Assembly: GCA_001800095.1 (NCBI GenBank)
Contig: MGUT01000016.1
Location: 1-10,883, forward strand
Direction of reading: 5' to 3'
DNA length: 10,883 nucleotides
Source: Elusimicrobia bacterium RIFCSPLOWO2_01_FULL_64_13
GTDB taxonomy: Bacteria > Elusimicrobiota > Elusimicrobia > 2-02-FULL-39-32
This document shows, piece after piece, positions 1 through 5,504 of this stretch (positions within the stretch are counted from its first letter, which is position 1; the number at the start of each line of letters is the position of its first letter). A model generated the notes under the pieces. It was given only the letters and a program-made list of their open reading frames with translations, was not told where the DNA came from and did no database searches. The position numbers were made by a program, and so were the translations under genes.

Positions 1-679
1 CTGCGGTTCAGGGGAGAGGTGGGCGTCGGGGACCCTGTTCTGGTTCCCCGTGGTCGGCCTTTGCCTGGGCTGGGCCGCCGCCTCTCTCGATCACTGGCTG
101 GCCTCCCTGTTCCCCATTCCCGCCAGGAGCGCCCTGACGCTCGCGGCCTTGGTCGTCCTGACGGGAGGATTGCACCTGGACGGCCTGGCGGACACCGCCG
201 ACGGCCTCTTCAGTTTCCGGGGAAAGGAATCGATCCTGGAGATCATGCGCGACAGCCGCACCGGCGCCATGGGCGTGATCGCCGTCTCCTGCCTGCTGAT
301 CATCAAGTTTGCCCTGATCTTCTCCCTGCCCGAGGGAGCCCGCCGGCCGGCCTTCCTTCTCATGCCTCTCTTCGGCCGCGCCGCGCTGGTGCTTATGATC
401 ACCTTCTTCCCCTACGCCCGCAAGGAAGCGGGGTTCGCCACGCCCTTCCTTGAGTACCGTTCCAAGTGGTACGCCCTCTGGGCGGCGGCGCTGTCCCTCC
501 TGGCCGGGTGGCTTCTGTACGGGGCTCCCGGCGCCGTTTCCGCTCTCGCCGCCGGCGCGGCGGCGGGGCTGGCCGGTCTCTTCTTCAAGGAAAAGATCGG
601 GGGCTACACCGGGGACACCCTCGGCGCCTCCTGCGAACTGATCGAGATCATCCCCCTCCTGGCCGCCGCCGCGGCCTGA
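1..679 (+). CDS. cobS: Adenosylcobinamide-GDP ribazoletransferase (cobalamin synthase), 5'-truncated by window edge
   Basis: CobS is the integral membrane enzyme that joins adenosylcobinamide-GDP to alpha-ribazole (or its phosphate) in the last steps of cobalamin nucleotide loop assembly. The reading frame is open from base 2 to the TGA at 677-679, giving about 225 residues. The family is usually about 250 long, so roughly the first 25-30 residues lie outside the window. Seen in the sequence: the N-terminal membrane stretch LFWFPVVGLCLGW; the acidic, metal-binding type motif GGLHLDGLADTADG (bases about 166-205); the RDSRTGAMGV segment (about bases 248-280); and several later hydrophobic segments rich in Ala, Leu and Gly, ending in GGYTGDTLGASCELIEI and an alanine tail. 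These are hallmarks of the CobS family. The GTG at base 50 is an internal codon, not the start, because homology continues upstream of it. Other cobalamin genes presumably lie to the left. No clear terminator follows it before the rplM promoter. Confidence 0.93.
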   Translation, partial: CGSGERWASGTLFWFPVVGLCLGWAAASLDHWLASLFPIPARSALTLAALVVLTGGLHLDGLADTADGLFSFRGKESILEIMRDSRTGAMGVIAVSCLLIIKFALIFSLPEGARRPAFLLMPLFGRAALVLMITFFPYARKEAGFATPFLEYRSKWYALWAAALSLLAGWLLYGAPGAVSALAAGAAAGLAGLFFKEKIGGYTGDTLGASCELIEIIPLLAAAAA

Positions 680-715
680 TCCCTGACGTCCGGCGAGGGA
701 CGGCGGCGGAATCCA

Positions 716-744
716 TTGACACTCCCGCCTGGATTTAGTATATT
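716..744 (+). promoter_or_regulatory. Sigma70-type promoter of rplM-rpsI, predicting a leaderless mRNA
   Basis: A perfect -35 TTGACA (716-721), a 17-bp spacer and a -10 TATATT (739-744) lie just before rplM. A start point 7 nt past the -10 falls at about 751, only about 3 nt before the ATG at 754. There is no Shine-Dalgarno sequence between the -10 and the ATG. The in-frame TAG at 736-738 rules out an upstream ATG/GTG/TTG start. The promoter is seen directly; the start point is inferred. Confidence 0.85.
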
Positions 745-753
745 AACGCTTCT

Positions 754-1227
754 ATGGGTCAGACGCTCCTCATTCCCAAAACCACCATAGCCAACGCGGA
801 GACCGTTTCCCGCGAATGGTTCCTCGTCGACGCCAAGGACCTGGTCCTGGGACGCCTGGCCAGCCAGATCGCGATGATCCTGATGGGCAAGCGCAAGCCG
901 TCCTACACCCCTTTCGTGGACAGCGGGGACTTCGTCATCGTCGTCAACGCCGACCGGGTCCGCCTGACCGGCAAGAAGATCGAGCAGAAGACGGCGTTCC
1001 GGCACACCGGCCATCCCGGCGGCGCCAGGATAACGCCTTACAAAAAACTGATGGAAACCAGGCCCGAGAAGGTCATACAGATGGCCGTTAAAAGGATGCT
1101 GCCCAAGAACCGCCTGGCATCCAGGCAGATCCTGCGGCTGAAACTCTATCGTGGGGACTCCCATCCCCATGCCGTCCAGAACCCCAAGCGGCTCGAAGCC
1201 GGCAATCCCATCCTGACATTGTCCTGA
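754..1227 (+). CDS. rplM: 50S ribosomal protein L13
   Basis: L13 is an early-assembly protein of the large ribosomal subunit. The 157-residue product carries the family core REWFLVDAKDLVLGRLASQIA, the segment GKRKPSYTPFVDSGDFVIVVNA, the RLTGKK and TGHPGG motifs, and VKRMLPKNRLASRQ followed by LKLYRGDSHPHAVQNP. The length is slightly above the usual 140-150 because the N-terminus before the conserved Trp is several residues longer than in common homologs. The start must be the ATG at 754: an in-frame TAG lies at 736-738, there is no other ATG/GTG/TTG between it and 754, and no alternative start follows before the conserved core. The gene has no Shine-Dalgarno site and is predicted to be translated from a near-leaderless mRNA. 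It is followed after 4 nt by rpsI, the classical L13-S9 pair, so the two are almost certainly co-transcribed. Confidence 0.97.
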   Translation: MGQTLLIPKTTIANAETVSREWFLVDAKDLVLGRLASQIAMILMGKRKPSYTPFVDSGDFVIVVNADRVRLTGKKIEQKTAFRHTGHPGGARITPYKKLMETRPEKVIQMAVKRMLPKNRLASRQILRLKLYRGDSHPHAVQNPKRLEAGNPILTLS

Positions 1228-1231
1228 TCCC

Positions 1232-1672
1232 ATGGAAACCGCTCCCCAAACCCCTCCCAAACAGTCCGCGGCCCCATTGGAGATGATCCGGGCCACGGGC
1301 CGGAGGAAGACCGCGATCGCCCAGGTCGTGATGGTCCCCAGCGCGAACGGGGGCACGGTCACCATCAACCATAAATCCTTGGATGAATTTTTCGGCGGCA
1401 ACGGCCGGCACGCGATGATCGCGGGGCAGGTCCTCCGCCTGGTGAAAGGAACGGAGAAATACGATTTCATCATCACCGTCCGGGGAGGCGGATTGACCGG
1501 ACAGGCCGAATCCATCCGGCACGGCATCGCCCGGGCGCTCTCCCAGTGGGACCCCAAGACCAAGATCCAGATGCGCAAGGAAGGATTCCTGACGCGCGAT
1601 CCCCGCGCGGTCGAACGCAAGAAATCCGGCCAGCCCAAAGCCCGCAAGCGCTTCCAGTACTCGAAGCGCTGA
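1232..1672 (+). CDS. rpsI: 30S ribosomal protein S9
   Basis: S9 is a small-subunit protein whose C-terminal tail reaches towards the P-site tRNA. The 146-residue product shows the family signatures: the ATGRRKTAIAQV start of the core, the GGGLTGQAESIRHGIARAL motif, FLTRDPRAVERKKSGQPKARK, and the universal basic C-terminus ending SKR. About 18 residues (METAPQTPPKQSAAPLEM) precede the core. This is a proline/alanine-rich extension relative to the shortest bacterial S9 proteins. The start codon lies 4 nt after the rplM stop with no separate promoter, so translation is probably coupled. The gene is intact. Confidence 0.97.
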   Translation: METAPQTPPKQSAAPLEMIRATGRRKTAIAQVVMVPSANGGTVTINHKSLDEFFGGNGRHAMIAGQVLRLVKGTEKYDFIITVRGGGLTGQAESIRHGIARALSQWDPKTKIQMRKEGFLTRDPRAVERKKSGQPKARKRFQYSKR

Positions 1673-1703
1673 CCCGCGGCCGCCCGGCGGGGAACATCGA
1701 CCC

Positions 1704-1988
1704 ATGCCGACGCTCTCCCAAGTCCGCAAGAAACCCGAACCCACCGACACTTCCCGCAAGGGCTACGCCTGGAACACCGTCCTCTTCAACTGCGACTGCC
1801 ACTCATTCGACGAAGTGGAGCGCCAGCTCCAGAAGGCCATCCGCTGTTCTCTCTCGAAGGCCAGGGAGATATCCTGGCGGGTCCATTCCACCGGGTCCGC
1901 GGCGGTCTACGCGGGACCCAGGGAACGGTGCGAAGCGGTGGCGATGGTCCTGGAGGACATCGGGCTGATCGTCAAGGTCAGCCAGTAG
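1704..1988 (+). CDS. ClpS-like adaptor protein with an altered N-degron pocket
   Basis: The 94-residue protein matches the ClpS fold pattern. ClpS delivers N-end-rule substrates, and modulates delivery in general, to the ClpAP protease in the cytoplasm. A tail of about 22 residues (MPTLSQVRKKPEPTDTSRKG and following) precedes the core WNTVLFNCDCHSFDEV, where classical ClpS has a LLNDDYTPMDFV-type stretch. The pattern VHSTGSAAVY follows (His61, equivalent to the conserved pocket His), then a C-terminal helix and strand EAVAMVLEDIGLIVKV. The pocket Asn is kept (Asn29) and the second Asp is kept (Asp31). The first Asp is replaced by Cys30, and the gate Met by Phe35 in my alignment. It lies 31 nt after rpsI with a GGCGGGG site upstream (about 1684-1690), so it is probably the third gene of the ribosomal operon. 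No clpA is visible nearby. The family call is firm; its substrate range is unknown. Confidence 0.83.
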   Translation: MPTLSQVRKKPEPTDTSRKGYAWNTVLFNCDCHSFDEVERQLQKAIRCSLSKAREISWRVHSTGSAAVYAGPRERCEAVAMVLEDIGLIVKVSQ

Positions 1989-1989
1989 G

Positions 1990-2250
1990 TCAGAGAGGTA
2001 TTTTCTCGAGGGACAGGCCGGCGCAGGGCCCGGAAACGCACATTCCCGAGGCGGGATCGTACAGCGCCCCGTGGTTCCGGCAGACGATCCAGCGCCCGTC
2101 TTCCGTCAGGAAATCCCCGCCGCCCCAATCCAGGGGCAGGGAGATATGCCGGCAGAGGTTGACGTAGGCGTAGAGCTTCCCCCGGAAACGGACCGCGAAC
2201 CCTTCCTTCTTCCCCGGCCCCCGGGGCCGGGTCTTCGCGCGGGCTCGCTT
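1990..2250 (-). CDS. Rieske-type [2Fe-2S] ferredoxin domain protein; no canonical start codon in frame (possible frameshifted extension of the upstream membrane gene)
   Basis: The minus strand encodes EGFAVRFRGKLYAYVNLCRH, then about 21 residues, then CRNHGALYDPASG, a second cysteine pair MCVSGPCAG, and LEKIPL before the TGA at 1990-1992. This is a Rieske [2Fe-2S] cluster site: CxH with Cys codon 2152-2154 and His codon 2146-2148, and CxxH with Cys codon 2080-2082 and His codon 2071-2073. Such domains carry electrons. The frame is open up to a TGA at 2320-2322, but it contains no ATG, GTG or TTG before the conserved core. The end coordinate given here is therefore nominal. The only near-cognate codon I noted is ATC at 2269-2271. 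The frame is +1 relative to the PuuD-like gene that ends at 2249 on the same strand. It may be expressed by frameshifting at the end of that gene, by an unusual start, or the sequence may contain an indel. The basic linker (RARAKTRPRGPGKKEG) appears to be coding. Its stop lies 1 bp from the stop of the ClpS-like gene, tail to tail. Confidence 0.8.
   Translation of the reverse strand, partial: KRARAKTRPRGPGKKEGFAVRFRGKLYAYVNLCRHISLPLDWGGGDFLTEDGRWIVCRNHGALYDPASGMCVSGPCAGLSLEKIPL
2213..2231 (-). other. Perfect GC hairpin just downstream of the PuuD-like stop codon
   Basis: CCCGGCCCC (2213-2221) and GGGGCCGGG (2223-2231) form a perfect 9-bp inverted repeat around one central base. In practice this is a shorter stem with a 3-nt loop. 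On the minus-strand mRNA it begins 17 nt after the TAA of the PuuD-like gene, inside the linker that precedes the Rieske core. It has no following T-run, so it is not a standard terminator. It could stall ribosomes or favour sequencing compression. Confidence 0.6.
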
Positions 2251-2947
2251 ACCAGCTGATGAAGGGGAGATGCGAGGACGCTCCCATGAAAAAGAGCATG
2301 GGCAGGGACAGCCAGGTGTTCATGCGGGAGGCCAGGAAGGCCCGGCGGGCCAGGACGGCCTTGTCCTGCCCTTCACGCAGAGGGACCAGGCCCAGGAGCC
2401 GTTTTTGCGCGGGCCAGATGATGCCCCACACGTTCAGGAGCATGATGACGCCCATCCCTCCGCCGATGCCGATGGCGAAGGACGGGTTGGTCCCCACCCC
2501 GAATCTCTGGTACGCGGCGAAGACCGCGGCCGACATGACGGCGATGACGACGGCCGTCGCCGCGGCCAGCACCGGGCCCTTGCTCAAGGCCCCCTGCCCC
2601 CGGACCAGCTGGAAGATGACGGCGTAAGCGACCGCCACCACCACGAGCCAGGCCAGGAGAGGCATGCCTGCCCCGGAAACGGGTTCACCCGCGAGGATAT
2701 GGGCGTAGTAGAGGATGCCCGAGACCACGGTCACCACGGCGCCCCAGCGGAAATACCAGAGGGTGGGAAGGATCAGGGACGGATTGACCTTGGGTTTGAG
2801 CTCGGCGTCCAGGCTCTTCTGGAACTTGACGTTGATCAGGTTGAACCAATACAGGAATCCGATCCAGGTGACGCCCGCCAGGAAATGGATCCAGCGCAGC
2901 GTGAACTCGAAGACGATCTTGGGAGTCAGGACCGAGAAATCAAGCAT
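2249..2947 (-). CDS. Six-helix integral membrane protein of the PuuD-like (urate oxidase N-terminal domain) family
   Basis: The 232-residue protein has about six hydrophobic helices: residues about 11-38, 63-85, 94-114, 123-146, 155-179 and 208-228. The first contains RWIHFLAGVTWIGFLYWFN, the pattern found at the start of the PuuD membrane urate oxidase family and related b-type membrane proteins. Later landmarks are LWYFRWGAVVTVVSGILYYAH, NVWGIIWPAQKR and the C-terminal LPMLFFMGASSHLPF. In classical PuuD the membrane part is followed by a cytochrome c domain that accepts electrons. Here the frame ends at TAA 2249-2251 and a Rieske domain follows in the +1 frame. The start chosen is the ATG at 2947, because AAGGAGG (2954-2960 on the plus strand as CCTCCTT) sits 6 nt before it. 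A longer version from 2989 would begin before this site. Urate oxidation is not shown; a role as a quinone- or heme-linked redox protein is equally possible. No purine genes are visible nearby. Confidence 0.72.
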   Translation of the reverse strand: MLDFSVLTPKIVFEFTLRWIHFLAGVTWIGFLYWFNLINVKFQKSLDAELKPKVNPSLILPTLWYFRWGAVVTVVSGILYYAHILAGEPVSGAGMPLLAWLVVVAVAYAVIFQLVRGQGALSKGPVLAAATAVVIAVMSAAVFAAYQRFGVGTNPSFAIGIGGGMGVIMLLNVWGIIWPAQKRLLGLVPLREGQDKAVLARRAFLASRMNTWLSLPMLFFMGASSHLPFISW

Positions 2948-2987
2948 GTGATGCCTCCTTAATTTAAGGGAATGAGGGCCTGGAGCC

Positions 2988-3017
2988 ATCCTACCATAAA
3001 CCCGACTTTTTGGTCAA
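2988..3017 (-). promoter_or_regulatory. Probable promoter of the PuuD-like gene
   Basis: On the minus strand, TTGACC (plus 3012-3017) is followed after 18 bp by TAGGAT (plus 2988-2993). The predicted start is near 2981, giving a leader of about 34 nt that contains the AAGGAGG ribosome-binding site. The match is weaker than the plus-strand promoters in this window. Confidence 0.5.
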
Positions 3018-3039
3018 GATTGCTCCTCCGCCTCATTTC

Positions 3040-3068
3040 TTTACTTCCCTCCGGATTGAGGATATAAT
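3040..3068 (+). promoter_or_regulatory. Sigma70-type promoter of the PBP1A gene, predicting a leaderless mRNA
   Basis: TTTACT (3040-3045), a 17-bp spacer and a perfect TATAAT (3063-3068) precede the ATG at 3079 by only 10 nt after the -10. The predicted start point is near 3075, leaving a leader of about 4 nt and no room for a Shine-Dalgarno site. It is divergent from the promoter of the PuuD-like gene. Confidence 0.8.
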
Positions 3069-3078
3069 ATCCGGGACC

Positions 3079-5238
3079 ATGCGACGGAAAACCGCCTACT
3101 CCCTCTTCGCGCTCTTCGCCCTGGCCATCCTGGTTTGCGGGGGCGTCCTCCGCTACCTCCTGGCGGGACTGCCTTCGGTCCGCATTCTGGAAGAGTACCT
3201 GCCGGAACTCACCACCCGCATCACCGACGCCAAGGGGGACGTCATCACGGAGCTCTTCAGCGAGAGGCGGGTGTGGGTGCCCCTGAACGAGATCCCCATC
3301 GACCTGCAGAACGCCTTCATCTCCATCGAGGACGACCGTTTCTTCCGCCATTGGGGCATCTCCCCCGAAGGCATGATCCGCGCGGCCGTGAAGAACTTCC
3401 TCGCCGGGCGGGTCGTGCAGGGCGGCTCCACCATCACCCAGCAGCTCGCCAAGCTCATCTTCCTGACGCAGGAGAGGACGTTCACGCGCAAGGCCAGGGA
3501 ACTCCTCCTGGCCCTGCAGATCGAGCACCGTTTCAGCAAGGAGGAGATCCTGCAGATGTACCTGAACCAGGTCTATTTCGGCCAGGGGGCCTACGGCGTT
3601 TCCGCCGCGGCCAGGAACTTCTTCGGGAAGAAGGTCCAGGAGCTCACCCTGCCGGAATGCGCCACGCTGGCCGGCATCCCGCGCCTGCCCAACTATTACT
3701 CCCCCGCCCGCAATCCGGAGAGGGCCAAGTCCCGGCGCGCGGTGGTCCTTTCCCGGATGCGCGAGCTGAAATACATCTCCGAAGAAGAAGAACGGCTGGC
3801 CGCGGATGCGCCGCTCAATGTCCTCCAGGGACCGGCCCATCCGACCATCGCCCCTTACTTCATCGAGCACGTGCGCCGGACGCTGGAGGCGTCCTTCGGC
3901 AGCGACCTCCTCTACCGGGGCGGGCTTTCCATCGCCACCACTCTCGACAGCCAGATGCAGGGGAGCGCCGAGCAAATCATGGAGGCAGCCCTGGCCTCGT
4001 TCGACAAGACGTTCGGCTCCCAGGCCGAGGCCATACGCGCCAAGGAGAAGACCGAGAACCTGCGCCAATCCGGGACGGTCCCCAAGGATTTCACGGTCCA
4101 GCCCTCCACCACCATCCCCAAGGTGCAGGGCGCGCTCGTGGCCCTGGACCCCAAGACCGGCGCCATCCGCGCCATGCTCGGGGGCAGGGACTTCACCGAA
4201 TCCCAATTCAACCGGGTCACCCAGGCCAAGAGGCAGCCGGGTTCGGCTTTCAAGACTTTCGTATGGACGTCGGCCCTCGCGGACGGTTACACCGCCGCTT
4301 CCGTCGTCGACGACCTGCCCGCCGGCTTCTACAACGACGGCCGGTCCTGGAAGCTCCTGGAGGGGGCGACCGACGCCTTCCTCATCGAGGAGGCCACCCG
4401 GACCATGCGCCTGGAAGCCGACCAGGTCTGGGCGCCGAAGAACTACGACAACACGAACCTCGGCCCCATCACCCTGCGCAAGGCCCTGGCCTTTTCCCGG
4501 AACCTGGTCTCCGTCCGGCTGATCTACGCCCTCGGCCCGAGAAAGGTCGTGGAATGGGCCCATAAACTCGGGATCCGGAGCCCGATGGATTCCGTGCTCT
4601 CGCTCTCCCTGGGGACCTCGGTCCTGACGCTCCTGGAGATCACCTCGGCTTACGGGACGCTCGCGTCCGAAGGCATCCGCACCGAGCCCTACGCCATCAC
4701 CAAGGTGACCGACTTCGACGGCCGGACGTTGCTGGAAAACTCCCCCAAGGAATCCGAAGCCGTCTCCCCCCAGATCAACTACCTCATCACCAACCTCCTC
4801 CGCGCCGTGATCACGGAAGGGACCGCCAAATCGGCGAGACGCCTGGGCCGGCCGGCCGCCGGCAAGACCGGCACCAGCCAGGACCAACGCGACCTCTGGT
4901 TCGTGGGGTTCACGCCCCAGCTGGTGTGCGGGGCCTGGATGGGGTACGACGACTTCTCGCCTCTGGGCAAGAAGATCGCCGCGGGCGGCGTCCTGGTGCC
5001 CTGGTGGACCGATTTCATGAAGAAAGCCCACGAAAATCTTCCGGAAAGGGACTTCACCGTGCCGGAAGGGATCACGTTCGTCAAGATCGATAAAAAAAGC
5101 GGGTTCCTGGCCCTCCCCAGCTGCCCGCAGGTCATCCTGGAGGCGTTCAACTCCGGGACGGAGCCCAAGGAATTCTGTCCCCTGGACCATTCCCTCGGGG
5201 TCCGCGCCGAAGCGGAACCGGCGGGGATTGAAGAGTAA
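3079..5238 (+). CDS. Class A penicillin-binding protein (PBP1A family; bifunctional glycosyltransferase/transpeptidase)
   Basis: This enzyme polymerises lipid II into glycan strands and crosslinks the peptides on the outer face of the inner membrane. The product from the ATG at 3079 has 719 residues. A single membrane anchor lies at about residues 7-30. The glycosyltransferase (GT51) domain follows at about 55-230, with catalytic Glu84 in the EDDRFFRHWGI motif, QGGSTITQQLAKL (114-126), RKARELLLALQIE and YLNQVYFGQGAYGV. The transpeptidase domain (about 330-640) has the nucleophile Ser389 in the SxxK motif SAFK, SRN at 473-475, and KTGTS with Lys596. WAPKNYDNTNLGPITLRKAL is typical of PBP1A. 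The tail has Cys residues in LPSCPQ and EFCPLD, often seen in this family. The start was chosen over an in-frame TTG at 3010 because the -10 box lies at 3063-3068 and the protein then begins directly before its anchor. The TAA stop is followed at once by the flbD promoter region. Confidence 0.95.
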   Translation: MRRKTAYSLFALFALAILVCGGVLRYLLAGLPSVRILEEYLPELTTRITDAKGDVITELFSERRVWVPLNEIPIDLQNAFISIEDDRFFRHWGISPEGMIRAAVKNFLAGRVVQGGSTITQQLAKLIFLTQERTFTRKARELLLALQIEHRFSKEEILQMYLNQVYFGQGAYGVSAAARNFFGKKVQELTLPECATLAGIPRLPNYYSPARNPERAKSRRAVVLSRMRELKYISEEEERLAADAPLNVLQGPAHPTIAPYFIEHVRRTLEASFGSDLLYRGGLSIATTLDSQMQGSAEQIMEAALASFDKTFGSQAEAIRAKEKTENLRQSGTVPKDFTVQPSTTIPKVQGALVALDPKTGAIRAMLGGRDFTESQFNRVTQAKRQPGSAFKTFVWTSALADGYTAASVVDDLPAGFYNDGRSWKLLEGATDAFLIEEATRTMRLEADQVWAPKNYDNTNLGPITLRKALAFSRNLVSVRLIYALGPRKVVEWAHKLGIRSPMDSVLSLSLGTSVLTLLEITSAYGTLASEGIRTEPYAITKVTDFDGRTLLENSPKESEAVSPQINYLITNLLRAVITEGTAKSARRLGRPAAGKTGTSQDQRDLWFVGFTPQLVCGAWMGYDDFSPLGKKIAAGGVLVPWWTDFMKKAHENLPERDFTVPEGITFVKIDKKSGFLALPSCPQVILEAFNSGTEPKEFCPLDHSLGVRAEAEPAGIEE

Positions 5239-5256
5239 GCAGGGTTATGTTATAAT
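5228..5256 (+). promoter_or_regulatory. Sigma70-type promoter of flbD-motA-motB-ppdK, predicting a leaderless mRNA
   Basis: TTGAAG (5228-5233), a 17-bp spacer and a perfect TATAAT (5251-5256) precede the GTG start at 5265 by only 8 nt. The predicted transcription start is near 5263, a leader of about 2 nt. The -35 box lies inside the last codons of the upstream PBP gene. It resembles a housekeeping promoter rather than a sigma28 or sigma54 flagellar promoter. Confidence 0.8.
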
Positions 5257-5264
5257 GGAACCCT

Positions 5265-5495
5265 GTGATCAAGCTCAGCCGGCTCAACGGCACTGAGATC
5301 GTCATCAATCCCGAATTGATCGAATGGATGGAAGCGAATCCGGACACCACCCTGACCTTGGCGACGGGATCGAAGATCGTGGTGGCGGACGGCATCGACG
5401 CGGTGATCCAAAAGATAATGGAATATCGCCAGGCGCTCACGGCCTCCGGCCAGGGCCCGGCGCAGACACTCCTCAAAACCTACATTAAAAAATAG
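5265..5495 (+). CDS. flbD: Flagellar protein FlbD (SwrD-like)
   Basis: FlbD/SwrD is a small protein encoded with stator genes in many bacteria. In Bacillus subtilis, SwrD raises flagellar motor power. The 76-residue product begins MIKLSRLNGTEIVINPELIEWMEANPDTTLTL, followed by the conserved GSKIVVADGIDAVIQKIMEYR, which is the full FlbD domain. The C-terminal tail of about 20 residues (ALTASGQGPAQTLLKTYIKK) is variable. The start is the GTG at 5265: family proteins begin with exactly this MIKL-type segment, and the only nearby upstream in-frame ATG (5247) runs into a TAA. There is no Shine-Dalgarno site, consistent with leaderless translation from a GTG. The stop is 9 nt before motA. Confidence 0.93.
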   Translation: MIKLSRLNGTEIVINPELIEWMEANPDTTLTLATGSKIVVADGIDAVIQKIMEYRQALTASGQGPAQTLLKTYIKK

Positions 5496-5504
5496 GCGGG
5501 AACC

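Noticed and set aside
50..679. GTG at base 50 as the cobS start
   Set aside because: The frame is open to the window edge and the upstream residues fit the CobS N-terminal region, so the true start lies outside the window.
604..1647. A 347-codon open frame antisense to rplM and rpsI
   Set aside because: Shadow of two unmistakable ribosomal protein genes; no motif or ribosome-binding site supports it.
3010..3078. TTG at 3010 as the PBP start
   Set aside because: It lies upstream of the -10 box that apparently drives the gene, and the extra 23 residues do not resemble a PBP N-terminus.
2959..5190. A 743-codon open frame antisense to the PBP gene
   Set aside because: It is the mirror of a GC-rich coding gene, with Gly/Asp/Arg/Leu-rich low-complexity protein and no recognisable motif. 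The plus-strand frame has all PBP1A motifs.
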